A DNA stretch of 63,789 nt from Verrucomicrobiota bacterium (GTDB lineage: Bacteria; Verrucomicrobiota; Verrucomicrobiia; Opitutales; UBA2995), in the NCBI GenBank assembly GCA_027622555.1, contig JAQBYJ010000020.1, forward strand, positions 1 to 63,789, given 5' to 3'. Position 1 is the first letter of the stretch. Every line of letters begins with the position of its first letter. Below, one piece after another: positions 15,362 through 25,800 of the stretch. Under the pieces are notes generated by a model that did no database searches, had not been told where the DNA came from, and saw only the letters and a program-made list of their open reading frames with translations. The position numbers and the translations under genes are program-made.

Positions 15362-16782
15362 AGGTGAGGGTTGCTGGTCTCCTTAATTTGTTGGTCGGAT
15401 ATCTCATAGTTTTGGTGTTGGCCGGTTGCGGTTTCTCGGAGCGAGAATTTGTGTTGAACACCATTCCCCAGCGACCGGATTTGTCTGGCTGGCCGGATCG
15501 GCTTCATCAGCGAATTGAAAACGCTGAACTCCAAGCTCTGAGCGGAAAAAGCCCGGTCGACTCTCTAGTGGATCTGAGTCGGCTTTATCACGCAAATGGA
15601 TTCTACGAAGAGGCAGGATTGTGTTACCAGGGACTCATGGCGCTGGAGCCGAACAATCCAAAGTGGCCTCACTTGTTGGCGGAACTATTAAGTAGTTATG
15701 GTCAGTTGGATGAATCTCTACCATTCAGGCAAAAGGCGATGGAGTTGGCCCCTGATTATTTGCCGGCCCTGGTTCGTTTGGGCGACGGGTTGTTCAAAAA
15801 AAACCACTTTGAAGACGCTGAGCTTGCTTACGCTTCAGCCCTTAACATAGATGCCAATAATGCCTATGCACTCGTAGGCTTGGCCAGGGTGGATATGGTA
15901 AGGGGCGATTTGGCGATGGCTCAGCAAAAGTTGGAACTGGCTGCAGCCAAAAGTGACTTCAGGATTGGGGCCGATTTATTGGCAACGGTTTTTCAAAATC
16001 GAGGAAATGAACAAAAAGCCTCGGCTCTTCGCGGGATAAGAAAGAGCTCCGGATCGTTTAGTGATATTCCCGATCCCTGGCTATTGGATCTGATTTCGGA
16101 AAGTTTTGATACTTACCAATTAGCGTTAGCCGCGGGAATGACGGACCGCGGTGGAGATACGATCGCTGGAATTCGATTGCTAAAACGTGCGATTCAAATG
16201 GCACCACGAGACGGGGCTCTACATTTTCAGTTGGGTCTCATGTACTTAAGTACGGGAGAACAGCTTCTTGCTCGCAACAGCTTTTCAGATTGTACTGCGG
16301 TGGAACCTGCCTTCTCGGATGGATGGTTTCAGTTGGCAAAATTATTAGAAAGCACAGGCGATCCCGAGGGGCAGACTCGCACTTTGGCTGAAGGACTCTT
16401 TCACAATCCGGATTCTCCCGGATTGCATTTGGCCAACGGAGATCGCCTTAAGAAATTGAGAGATTACGGCGGTGCAATCAAGGAAATCGAATTGGCCATT
16501 TCTCTGCGGCCTGAGGAGGCTGATCCTTATGTTGAGTTGGCGTCATTGTATATGCTTCAGTCGGAGGTCGAAAGGGGAGTTGCTTTGCTGCAACGAGCGC
16601 TTGAACTGGAATCTCTTCACCCGCTGGCATTATCAACCTTAACATTTTATTCCATTTCTGAGGGACTCGAGGGCGATGCTCGGAGCTATTTCCAAAAAGC
16701 TCGCCAACAACCTCGCCTTTCTGAAAAAGAAATCCTGAATCTGGAAATAGAGTTCGAAAAGAAGTTCGGATCGAAACCGTAA
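15358..16782 (+). CDS. TPR-repeat lipoprotein
   Basis: A 474-aa protein starting at the ATG that follows AAGGAGG by 7 bp and overlaps the upstream stop. The signal 'LVGYLIVLVLAGC' has a lipobox. The rest is tetratricopeptide repeats (for example 'NPKWPHLLAELLSSYGQLDE', 'AEEADPYVELASLY'-type helices), a protein-protein interaction scaffold. Co-translation with the FG-GAP lipoprotein suggests a two-protein complex on the outside of the inner membrane or on the outer membrane. Pairs of FG-GAP and TPR proteins recur in Planctomycetota/Verrucomicrobiota genomes; the function is not established. Confidence 0.87.
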   Translation: MKVRVAGLLNLLVGYLIVLVLAGCGFSEREFVLNTIPQRPDLSGWPDRLHQRIENAELQALSGKSPVDSLVDLSRLYHANGFYEEAGLCYQGLMALEPNNPKWPHLLAELLSSYGQLDESLPFRQKAMELAPDYLPALVRLGDGLFKKNHFEDAELAYASALNIDANNAYALVGLARVDMVRGDLAMAQQKLELAAAKSDFRIGADLLATVFQNRGNEQKASALRGIRKSSGSFSDIPDPWLLDLISESFDTYQLALAAGMTDRGGDTIAGIRLLKRAIQMAPRDGALHFQLGLMYLSTGEQLLARNSFSDCTAVEPAFSDGWFQLAKLLESTGDPEGQTRTLAEGLFHNPDSPGLHLANGDRLKKLRDYGGAIKEIELAISLRPEEADPYVELASLYMLQSEVERGVALLQRALELESLHPLALSTLTFYSISEGLEGDARSYFQKARQQPRLSEKEILNLEIEFEKKFGSKP

Positions 16783-16818
16783 GGTTGGAATACGATTATT
16801 TCCTGGGACGGTGTGGAT

Positions 16819-17985
16819 CTATTTATCGATTCTGAATTTTTGCCGGTATTGATTTAAAGTCATGCCGATATTCTTTTTGAAAACCACCGACATATATTCC
16901 GGGTGATCAAACCCTGTAAGGCTCGCGATGTGGGCCAATGTATAAGTTGTCTCGAGCAGGAGTTGCTTTATTTTCTGAATCTGCACATTGCGAATTTCTA
17001 CCTGGGGTGTTTTCCCAAGGTATTTTCTGAATCTCCGCTCCAATCCGCTTCGGGATATGTGGGTTTTCTTAACGATCCAATCCACCGTGATTCCCTCGCA
17101 AGCTTTGTTTTTAATCAGGTGCAACGCAGAGGTAACAAAAGGATCATCGATACAAAATGCGTCGGTTGAACGACGGTTAATGATTTCCCCCGGTTCAATG
17201 AAGGTTTCCTTCTCACCGGGTATGTAGCCTTCCATCATTTTATCGATGAGCTTGGCTGCCGTTTGTCCGTAATACTCCGAATTGAGAGAAATGCTGCTAA
17301 GTTGCGGATTGCAGAGCTCGCATCTAATCGTGTCGTTGTTTACTCCCAGAATGGACACTTCTTCTGGCACCTGGATTTCAAGAAGACTACAGGCCTCAAT
17401 GATCTGAATTCCTCGCATGTCATTCGCTGCTAACACGGCCAACGGTTTTGGAATCTTGTCCAACCACTCCATGATATGCTGAACACTGGATTTATCCCAC
17501 TGAGCCTCTGCACGCTCTGGGAGTTCAACATCAAAGATGGTTGATTTTTGGCCTACCAGGCCAAGTGCTTCGATGAAGCCTTCCTTTCGTTCTTCAGACC
17601 ATGCCAACCCCTCAAACCCGCAAAACGCGAAATTCCGATAGCCTTTTTCAACAAAAAATTCACCTGCCATATGACCGATCGCTTTGTTGTCAGGCCGAAT
17701 TTTGGGAATACCTGCGGTGACTGTTGGGTGATCGCTTAAATCGATACAGGGAATTTTTCTTTCAATGCATTGCTGAAAAAGTTCAGGCGCATGTTCCTTA
17801 CATATGACTCCGTCCCATTGTCCGGAGAGTACATAATTCGGAGTATTCTTAGAAAACGCCTGATCGTCTACGAAGCCAGTCCAGCGATTATTCAACCCAT
17901 TGTAAGTGGAAATAGCATGAAGAACCTGTGCGTCCTGATCCAGGTAACAGGCGAAAACCAGGGCAACTTTGGGGTGGCGGATCAT
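16819..17985 (-). CDS. XylR-type transcription regulator (periplasmic-binding domain + AraC HTH)
   Basis: A 388-aa regulator. Residues 1-270 are a LacI/periplasmic-binding sensor ('KVALVFACYLDQDAQVLHAI', 'GVNNDTIRCELCNPQLSSI') without the usual LacI N-terminal HTH. Residues 285-388 are a double AraC HTH ('ITVDWIVKKTHISRSGLERR', 'LAHIASLTGFDHPEYMSVVF'). This is the architecture of E. coli XylR, which senses a sugar and activates sugar genes. It lies between the two FG-GAP gene sets and points away from the next one, which it may control. The ligand is not predictable. Confidence 0.93.
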   Translation of the reverse strand: MIRHPKVALVFACYLDQDAQVLHAISTYNGLNNRWTGFVDDQAFSKNTPNYVLSGQWDGVICKEHAPELFQQCIERKIPCIDLSDHPTVTAGIPKIRPDNKAIGHMAGEFFVEKGYRNFAFCGFEGLAWSEERKEGFIEALGLVGQKSTIFDVELPERAEAQWDKSSVQHIMEWLDKIPKPLAVLAANDMRGIQIIEACSLLEIQVPEEVSILGVNNDTIRCELCNPQLSSISLNSEYYGQTAAKLIDKMMEGYIPGEKETFIEPGEIINRRSTDAFCIDDPFVTSALHLIKNKACEGITVDWIVKKTHISRSGLERRFRKYLGKTPQVEIRNVQIQKIKQLLLETTYTLAHIASLTGFDHPEYMSVVFKKNIGMTLNQYRQKFRIDK

Positions 17986-18390
17986 TTGTAGAAATTAGAT
18001 CTGAAGAGGTAAAAGAGCTCTTACAAGCCTATTGGAAATATGCGCATAGAGCCTGGTCTACATCAAATGGGCCTCAAGAAAGCAGATTTTGTGCGAAATT
18101 ATTAGTTTTACGACGGGCGATCTCATTGATGACTCGCTTTTGCGTAGGCATACTAGGGAAGACTGAAACAATATTTGTAGTAGTGTATTTCCCCCGCTAC
18201 GTTCAGGTAGCGGGGGAGATAGATGTATCCGGTGTTTGCAATAGCTTAATTCAAAGTTCCATCCCTTTCGTGCTTATCTTAGTTCGCATAATAACCGTTT
18301 ATTTCCGTCTGTCGGGTTTGAGGATAAGTTTCCCCCACCGAACATACTGTATAGACTCTTTGGAAGAGAATGGTTCAAACTGTGTATAAA
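17986..18390. other. Intergenic region with a strong hairpin
   Basis: No gene supported; the 153-codon open frame across it is antisense to the regulator and has no recognisable features. It should hold the promoter of the downstream exported FG-GAP gene. The only structural signal is the hairpin at 18191-18216. Confidence 0.55.
18191..18216 (+). promoter_or_regulatory. Perfect 10-bp hairpin in the leader of the FG-GAP operon
   Basis: CCCCCGCTAC-gttcag-GTAGCGGGGG. The stem is GC-rich and perfect and the loop is 6 nt. There is no T-run on either side, so it does not look like an intrinsic terminator. It lies 175 bp upstream of the exported protein start. It could be an operator, an RNA leader structure or a REP unit. 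Confidence 0.5.
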
Positions 18391-20655
18391 ATGAGAACTG
18401 CAGTTTCATTCCTGTTTCTTTTGAACGTTTGCGGGAGCCTGTTTGGCGCCTCCAACTTAAATCTCCTGTACCAGGAACGGGAACAGCTTAACCAGTCGGT
18501 TTGGAACAACGAAGTTAAAGCTCAGGAGCATGAGCGTTATTTCATTGGTTTGTGGGATGATTTGCGAAATTCAGCGGATGCTTATGCAGTCCTGAAAACG
18601 TTTCCCTTTGGTAAACTATCCGTGGCCGAGGTTCAATCTACGGAGACTCACGAGTACGGCATACAAATAAGTACGACCGGAATCAATGTTCGATCTTTGT
18701 CCCCTGGTGAATGGGCGAGCTGGTTGGATACGATGAAAGCCTCCGGGTTCAAACTTTCTATGAGCGAATGGCATCATGACGCTTTTTCCCAGGAGTTTGG
18801 TAAGCTGGCCGAATCGGTGGTTTCCACAAAACTCTATATAGAAAATGCTTCGACCGACTTGCGCGCGATAGTTTCGGGTAAACTAAAGGTGCAATGGGTG
18901 CTGAAGCCAGCTGAGAACGGGATGTATATCCCCTCGAATATCGATGCGACTGAACTGACCATAACGACCCGAAACGGTGAACCCTTTTTTAAGGAACTCT
19001 ACTCTCTCGATATTCCGCCCAAAAAAGGCGGCGCGTTGTTAACCTATGATTTGGATCGCGACGGATTGCCGGAAATCTTGCTTCCTGAAATTAACACCAT
19101 TCTTTGGAACCTGGGGAACAATGAGTTTGGTGGGAATCCACTGCATCCGGTTGGTGTTGTTAATGCGAACACTGCCATACTTGGAGACTTTAGCGGCGAC
19201 GGCTATGTGGATCTGGTGACGATTGGGTTGAGCCGTTCGCAAAAAGGTGCTGCTCCGAAGAAAGGAATATTTCTTTATCGAGGGGGTGCATCGGGCAAAT
19301 TTGAAGATCCCATAATCACTATCAGCACTTCCACGCCTGTTACGCTCGAAGGAGCACCTACGATGACCTCTGGCGACATTGACGGAGACGGTGACCTGGA
19401 TTTGTGGATCGCCCAATATAAGGAGCTGTATCTCGAAGGTGCCATGCCCACCCCTTATTACGATGCGCTTGATGGTTACCCGGCCTATCTCCTGTTAAAC
19501 GATGGGGACGGTACCAGCTTCACCGAAAAAACGGAAGCTTCCGGTATTGTCGAGAAACGTAAGCGAAGAACATTTTCCAGTTCCCTGTTCGACTACGATT
19601 CCGATCAGGATCTTGATCTGTTGGTCGTAAGCGACTTCGCGGGTGTGGACCTTTATCGTAATGACGGGAAAGGTAACTTTACCGATGTCACGGATGAGAG
19701 TTTTTATAACCGGCATCTCTTCGGCATGGCACATACGATTGAGGATTTCAACAATGACGGGCTGCTGGACCTGTATGCGATTGGCATGAGCTCCACTACC
19801 GCTCGGCGGCTTGATGAAATGAATGCTGGGCCAGAGAATTTTCCCGGGCACAACAACATGCGTTCGTCAATGGGGTATGGGAACCGGCTTTATCTTGGTA
19901 AACCAGGCGGTGGGTTCTCTGAGGCTGAAAATGCAGATGAGCTTGCAAGGTCCGGCTGGTCCTGGGGTGTGGGTTCCTTGGATTTCGATAACGATGGCGA
20001 TAAAGAAATCTACATCGCCAACGGTCACTTCAGCAATAAGAGTGCAGCGGATTATTGCACGCACTTTTGGACGGACGACATCTATCGCGGCAACTCACAA
20101 TCCGACCCAGGTTTAAACGAGTATTTTGCCAAAGAGATGATGAGTCTAATGGACGGCGGCATGTCCTGGAATGGGTTTGAGAAGAACGTATTTTTTATGC
20201 CGATGGATGACGGTAGCGTTCGTAATGTTTCCTTCCTCTTTGGATTGGCTGAAGAATTGGATAGTCGGCAAGTAACTGCGCAGGACCTCGATGGTGATGG
20301 CAGGGTGGATTTGATCTTTTCTTGTCATGTGAAGAACGAGGATAAGGAAAAGAATTCGACCGTGGTAAAGATTGTCAGAAACCAGATACCCAATCCTGGA
20401 AACTGGATCGGTGTCAGATTTGTTCGCCAACCTGGACGTCCACTATCGGAAGGTGCCAACATTTACCTTGAGGCCGGTGGAGAGAAACGTGTGACGACGA
20501 TTGTAACTGGCGACTCACATCAAGCTCAACATGCACCGATCAAGCATTTTGGATTGGGGGATTCTACGAAGGTCGATGCACTCGAAGTGGTGTGGGCGAA
20601 TGGGAAACGTACACGCCTCGAAAATCCTTCTGTGAACGTGTATCATGACTTTTAA
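18391..20655 (+). CDS. Exported FG-GAP/ASPIC-UnbV (CRTAC1-like) protein
   Basis: A 754-aa secreted protein. I start at the ATG of 'MRTAVSFLFLLNVCGSLFGA', a clean signal peptide; seven residues upstream is another in-frame ATG. An N-terminal unique domain (20-200) precedes FG-GAP repeats with calcium loops ('DLDRDGLPEIL', 'DFSGDGYVDLV', 'DIDGDGDLDLW', 'DFNNDGLLDLY', 'DFDNDGDKEIY') and a C-terminal ASPIC/UnbV domain ('GRPLSEGANIYLEAGGEKRV', 'HFGLGDSTKVDALEVVWANG'). The next gene overlaps it by 11 bp. Members of this family are abundant in marine polysaccharide degraders; their ligands are mostly unknown. Confidence 0.88.
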   Translation: MRTAVSFLFLLNVCGSLFGASNLNLLYQEREQLNQSVWNNEVKAQEHERYFIGLWDDLRNSADAYAVLKTFPFGKLSVAEVQSTETHEYGIQISTTGINVRSLSPGEWASWLDTMKASGFKLSMSEWHHDAFSQEFGKLAESVVSTKLYIENASTDLRAIVSGKLKVQWVLKPAENGMYIPSNIDATELTITTRNGEPFFKELYSLDIPPKKGGALLTYDLDRDGLPEILLPEINTILWNLGNNEFGGNPLHPVGVVNANTAILGDFSGDGYVDLVTIGLSRSQKGAAPKKGIFLYRGGASGKFEDPIITISTSTPVTLEGAPTMTSGDIDGDGDLDLWIAQYKELYLEGAMPTPYYDALDGYPAYLLLNDGDGTSFTEKTEASGIVEKRKRRTFSSSLFDYDSDQDLDLLVVSDFAGVDLYRNDGKGNFTDVTDESFYNRHLFGMAHTIEDFNNDGLLDLYAIGMSSTTARRLDEMNAGPENFPGHNNMRSSMGYGNRLYLGKPGGGFSEAENADELARSGWSWGVGSLDFDNDGDKEIYIANGHFSNKSAADYCTHFWTDDIYRGNSQSDPGLNEYFAKEMMSLMDGGMSWNGFEKNVFFMPMDDGSVRNVSFLFGLAEELDSRQVTAQDLDGDGRVDLIFSCHVKNEDKEKNSTVVKIVRNQIPNPGNWIGVRFVRQPGRPLSEGANIYLEAGGEKRVTTIVTGDSHQAQHAPIKHFGLGDSTKVDALEVVWANGKRTRLENPSVNVYHDF

Positions 20656-22672
20656 GCCAAGGAGAGGGCTCAGATCAGTCGAATTTTTACCTCGGTCGAT
20701 TATAGGGATTGCTGCATTGTTTGGTTGGTCTTTGTCAATGGTAGGTGCACCCGGAGGATTTACCGAAACGACCATTCCCGCCGGTATTTCTTATCAACAA
20801 TATAGAGACGACTATGTTACCCCCGAGGAAGTTAACATTCTTACCGGTGGAGCAGCTGCCGGTGATTTTGATAACGATGGATGGGTAGACTTGTTTGTTA
20901 CCCGCGTTGACGATACCGATATCCTATACCGGAACCGAGGAGGATTTCGAGCGCCCGATGCCCCGTGGTTTGAAGATGTGACCGCGACTGCGAACATTCT
21001 AATTAATGATAGTACCAACGGCGCAGCCTGGGGCGATATCGACAATGATGGAGATCTGGATTTGATCGTTACCACCATTCAGTCGCCTCGCTTTTATTTA
21101 TATTTGAATCAGGGTAATGGCACCTTTGTTGAAGAAGGAATTGAGCGTGGTGTCGCTTTGATTGGCGAAACGGATCATAACGGATTCAGTATTGCATTCG
21201 GCGACTACGATCGCGACGGCTGGCTCGACGTTCATATTTGCGAATGGGGAATTCTTCGTTCTGCCCCGGGGGTGGAGAATCACACGGTCCTTCTCCGAAA
21301 CCGTGGTCCTTCCTTTCCCGGTTTTTTTGAAAATGCTACCGAAGCTGCCGGTGTGGTAATGGGAACGGGTGACCAGGAAAAACTCTTTGCCTTTGCCTCC
21401 AGCTTTGCCGATTTCGATGGCGATGGGTGGCCAGACTTGGCAGTGGCGTCGGATTTTAGAACTTCTCAGATATTTTGGAACAATGGCGACGGTACTTTCT
21501 TAGAAGGAACAGATGCCGCAGGTATAAATAAAGGAAGCAGCGAAATGGGATCCGCCATTGGTGACTTCAACCTGGATGGCTTATTGGATTGGTTCATTAC
21601 CTGTATCGAAGACAACCGGTTTTATCGAAATCTCGGCGACCGTGTATTTGCAGAAGAGGCTGGGATGATGGGCTTGCAAAATGCAGGATGGGGATGGGGT
21701 ACCCAGATGTTGGATATGGAGAACGATGGGGATCTCGATCTTATTATGACGAACGGTTATCATGCCCACGAAACGACCAAAGAAATTTATTATGCTTCCA
21801 ATAATAGAGACCTCATGCATTTGTGGAGAAATGATGACGCTTCATATACGGATGTGAGTGCTGGTTTTGGAATTCGCGATGATGGTGAAGGTAAAGGGCT
21901 TCTATTATTTGATTACGACCGTGATGGTGATCAGGATGTGTTTGTAACAAACACAGGAGAAGCTTCCACCCTTTATAGAAACGATATTCATAATGGTAAT
22001 GCCTGGCTACGGCTCGAATTAAAGGGAACAGCCTCTAACTCCCAGGGGATAGGTTCCAGGGTGAAGGTCACTGCAACAGATGCTGCCGAACCCAGGTATT
22101 ACGAACTGATCGGTGCAAACAATTTTTTGAGCCAAAGCGAAGCGGCAGTGCATATCGGTCTTGGCTCATTAGTGGAACCGGTTCACCAGGTGGAAATATC
22201 CTGGCCAAGTGGTAAGATTCAAATTCTAAGGGATGTTGCCATCAACCAACACTTGTCTGTTGAAGAGCCTCCCTTCTTTTTTTATTCCGATTGGGTCGTT
22301 CAAAAGTTTCCTGTGGAAGATCAAAGTGATTCTGAAGTCGTGGCCCAATTGGCTGATAAGGATAAAGACGGTGTCAATAATCTCTGGGAATATGTATTTG
22401 GTCTTCATCCCTTGATTGCCAATGTGCATCCTTTATTCCAACTTCAATCGGTAGAGGATGAGGTGAACGCTTATTGCCTTAACTTTTCCCGAGGCATTGA
22501 AGGTGACGATATTCATCTTTCGTTTGAGTGCTCCACTGACCTGGACTCTTGGTCAGAATTAACCGACTATGTAGAAACGGTTGTTCCGGGGAATGATCGT
22601 AATGAAGTTCAATTGAAGTTCTCAAAGGCTGGTCCATTCTTCTTTCAGATTCGGGCTCTGGTGGAGTGGTAG
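20645..22672 (+). CDS. Exported FG-GAP/ASPIC-UnbV (CRTAC1-like) protein
   Basis: A 675-aa protein with a basic N-terminus and a signal/anchor segment ('SIIGIAALFGWSLSMVGAPG'). Calcium loops 'DFDNDGWVDLF', 'DIDNDGDLDLI', 'DYDRDGWLDVH', 'DFDGDGWPDLA', 'DFNLDGLLDWF', 'DYDRDGDQDVF', then an ASPIC/UnbV domain ('NSQGIGSRVKVTATDA', 'HIGLGSLVEPVHQVEISWPS') and about 130 residues ending in a PEP-anchor-like 'KDGVNNLWEYVFGL' motif. Starts inside the 3' end of the previous gene, so the pair is co-translated. It ends before a terminator. Confidence 0.88.
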   Translation: MTFKPRRGLRSVEFLPRSIIGIAALFGWSLSMVGAPGGFTETTIPAGISYQQYRDDYVTPEEVNILTGGAAAGDFDNDGWVDLFVTRVDDTDILYRNRGGFRAPDAPWFEDVTATANILINDSTNGAAWGDIDNDGDLDLIVTTIQSPRFYLYLNQGNGTFVEEGIERGVALIGETDHNGFSIAFGDYDRDGWLDVHICEWGILRSAPGVENHTVLLRNRGPSFPGFFENATEAAGVVMGTGDQEKLFAFASSFADFDGDGWPDLAVASDFRTSQIFWNNGDGTFLEGTDAAGINKGSSEMGSAIGDFNLDGLLDWFITCIEDNRFYRNLGDRVFAEEAGMMGLQNAGWGWGTQMLDMENDGDLDLIMTNGYHAHETTKEIYYASNNRDLMHLWRNDDASYTDVSAGFGIRDDGEGKGLLLFDYDRDGDQDVFVTNTGEASTLYRNDIHNGNAWLRLELKGTASNSQGIGSRVKVTATDAAEPRYYELIGANNFLSQSEAAVHIGLGSLVEPVHQVEISWPSGKIQILRDVAINQHLSVEEPPFFFYSDWVVQKFPVEDQSDSEVVAQLADKDKDGVNNLWEYVFGLHPLIANVHPLFQLQSVEDEVNAYCLNFSRGIEGDDIHLSFECSTDLDSWSELTDYVETVVPGNDRNEVQLKFSKAGPFFFQIRALVEW

Positions 22673-22786
22673 TCTTAGTGGAAGATGTTTGGAGGTCACC
22701 ATTCGGCAGGAAGCCGATCCCCGATCTTATGCACTTAGTTTCAATAGGCTATCCATGAATTTGATGATTCAATTATCTGTACACAA

Positions 22787-22819
22787 AAAAGCGCCTCCAG
22801 AACTCCGGAGGCGCTTTAA
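22787..22819 (-). terminator. Strong intrinsic terminator (bidirectional stem)
   Basis: Stem AAAGCGCCTCC / GGAGGCGCTTT with an 8-nt loop. Read on the minus strand it ends in TTTTTT and lies just after the TonB receptor stop. On the plus strand the tail is only TTTA, so it is best suited to the receptor transcript but may also stop the FG-GAP operon. Confidence 0.85.
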
Positions 22820-22833
22820 TGGGTCAATTCAGG

Positions 22834-25800
22834 TTAGAAACTAAATGTATTTGTAAGCTCCCATGTTTGAGAAGGACTGATCCGCCAGGCTGCAGGAGTT
22901 CCATCAGGTTGGGTATTGAGCGGAATCAGCTCGTTACCTACGCCAATGTTCCGTAAATTCAACTGGATACGCCAGTCGATTTTGTCGGTTAGTTTGCTAC
23001 TGTATCCTATCCAGGCGTCGTAATTTTCTTCAGTCGGACCTTTGTAAGGGTTATTCAAATCGAATGTGGTGTTTCCATCACTGTCAGATTTTAACGGATA
23101 ACCGATGATGTTTGAGTCTTGGTATCGGAAACCTCCACCTACATTTAGGCCGGCGAGGCGACCCTCTTTGAAGTCATAGTTGGTTATCAAATTAAACCGC
23201 CATTTGCGCAGTTCGGGAACAGATGATCCTTGTTGCAGGATCATCAATTTGTAGGGGCCGATGAAGTTGTCTTGCATGATTGAACGGAAGGTAGGAGCAC
23301 TGTTGCTACCGCTCCATATACGGACATCCCCTGCAGGTCCTTCTGCAACCGCAATACGTGATTCGATGTATTTCGCCACTGCTCCGCCAACATTGTCGCT
23401 AATGGCATCTGTTTTGGCTGCATTTATCGCAATCCGCCAATTAGGAGTTGGCTGAGCTACAAACTCAAACTCGGTTCCTTTGGAAACGGTGTCGCTGGTG
23501 GCGGCCAGACCATTCGGTTGTTGTGCAGTTTGAAGACCGTCGATCCTGGTTTGTAATGCGGTATCCACATTCCATGCATCCCAAAACGCTTGCGGTGGTA
23601 AATTCGCAAAATAGTCAGTGTAAGCAGCTTGCTCGAATGCACTGGCGGCGGCCTGATCGGGCAGGTTTACCCCACCTGAGTTAATGGCTATTCCAGGTCC
23701 GTATTCATCTTTCCAATCGTCGTGCATGTTTTCAGAGAAAATGGTTGCCCAGTTGTAGGCCCAGTTTTCTACAGTTCCTACTGACCACAAGATACTTGCC
23801 ATCGTACTGTTCGTGGCATTGGCGACCTTTGTTTCGTACCAATTAACTTTCAGGGAATATTTATTGTCATGGGTCGAGAGTGTGAAACCGTAATCTTCCG
23901 TTTCGCCACTGGGTGGTGCAATTGCTTGCCCCAGGATATCAACCCGGTTGGCCGCAGGCTGGAAGTTGCTTGACTCGTTGTAAAACACACTGACTCCAAA
24001 ACCTGGGTCAATTAAGCGATCCAAGTGAGCTACCACACTTTTGCTGCGGGTTATTCCTGAAACAATAGTGGGGTCGTCGTCTGTCCCAAATCCATTCAGA
24101 TTTGGCACTCCATTGGTCAAAGGAGCTTGGTCGCTCCATGCCGTTGCGGTATCTTCCCGGTAGCCATACATGCCAACGATTGCATCATCCCAGAAGTGGC
24201 CTTGCCAGACTCCCGCCTTGGATTCGATTTCGTTTTTTGTCCAACGAGCCTCGTTCAGGAGGTTCGGGTTGGAACCATCCCGATTGTCGATGACTTGAAA
24301 AGGAGCATTATTCCAACCTACGTAGTTGGCCGGGTTTTCAGACTGAGTGCTTTCTCCTCCAGTGGCGTTAATCCATAGGGCTGCTGGATCGACTTCTCCA
24401 CCGTTCCAGTGTGAATCAAAAAAGCGTACGCTGCCAGAGCCGGGCATTTGTATTGCCGATACCGGTGGAATATTTGCGCCCGAAGCAGAGGCACGATTTA
24501 CCAGCGAGTCTCCCAAGTAAGACGAGTGGTTCAACTGGCGTCGATTGTCTCCTTGATTGGGAACTCCAATTATCTGTCCATAGGAATCTGGAGTGCCATA
24601 TTGGCGGAAACCGAAGCGTTCCGTCTGTACTTTATCCCGCACGTAGAGTCCTGTTAGGGTGTGGCGGCCCAAGATACGGTAGATAGTGTTGTCATCATCC
24701 ATATCCCGGAAATCGTGCCGAAAGAATCCCGTTCCGCGAATGTTCTCACGACCGATGGTGCTGTGGTTGTTTCCAAACTCATAAGAATCCGAAATGAAAG
24801 GCCGGCCGGCATTAGGATTTGGTGTGCCATCAATATAATGTGAATTGGTGTCGATATTCAGACCTTGCCTGAATCCATTCAGGAAAGTGAGTTGGCCATC
24901 ACGGTAGTCTTGTTTGTCGTAGACGGCTTCATAACCCAGGTTTCCATTGAAAAAGGTTTGATCCCAAGTCACACTGAAATTATCGAAATCGGCCCACTCC
25001 TTTTTGTTAGAACCATCCAGTAGATAGTTGTAAAAATCAAAGATGGTTGGGTCGGTCAGGTGGCGATCCTTGTATTGACCAAATGTGTTGAAAGGAAGCC
25101 CCGTCGCCACAATAGGGTTGTAATCTGGATCGTAGATCTGGCTAGGGTCTTGCAGGATCCGAACGTTTCTGGCGTAGCTTGAATAGGTGGCAACGCCGGT
25201 GTGTCTGGCAAACGGATTCCCCAGAGTGCCGTCGATTGCTCCATCTGGCCCTATTCCGAAACCGCTATTGAATTCTGAAACGAAGTAGTTACCTGTATGG
25301 CTGCCCTTGGCTTCGTCTCCGAAGAAAACGATCGGGCCACCAAATACTTGAGCGTAGTTACCCAGCCAAGGTTCATGGTAGGGATTGTAATTAAGATTTG
25401 GGTGGTCCGTTCGCGCTTGGCCTGTATTGGGGTTCCCAGATTGATTTTGAACAGTAATCGGGTTAAAAACGGTTCTGCGCAGTCCGTCTTGTCGGTTGGG
25501 TCCACCAAAGAATGGAGTGATGTTATCGTTGGGGGTAACCGAACGTGGGCGGTTGCGGTCGATTTTTCCGTCTTCGTAGTTCAGCTTCAGAGAGGAGCTG
25601 ATCCCATCGCCATTCAACACTTCCGGTTCGTAGCGGATGGTGGCAAAAATACGGTCATCGTCGTCAAAGGCTGGGTGTTGCTGGTACTTCTGATCTTTAT
25701 TCAAGTAGGCAATACGGATTCCCAATTGGTCTTCAATCAGCACGCGATTGATGTCCAGGGTCATCCGAGTGCTGTCATTGTCTCCTATGCGAACTTCAAG

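Noticed and set aside
18191-18216. Intrinsic terminator
   Set aside because: The stem is strong, but neither strand has a T-run after it and it lies well upstream of the next gene.
17928-18389. 153-codon open frame on the plus strand
   Set aside because: Overlaps the regulator antisense and runs into the next gene; crosses the hairpin; no recognisable protein features.
20645-22672. PQQ or methanol dehydrogenase-type propeller
   Set aside because: The repeats carry DxDxDG calcium loops with FG-GAP spacing and an ASPIC/UnbV end, not tryptophan-docking motifs.
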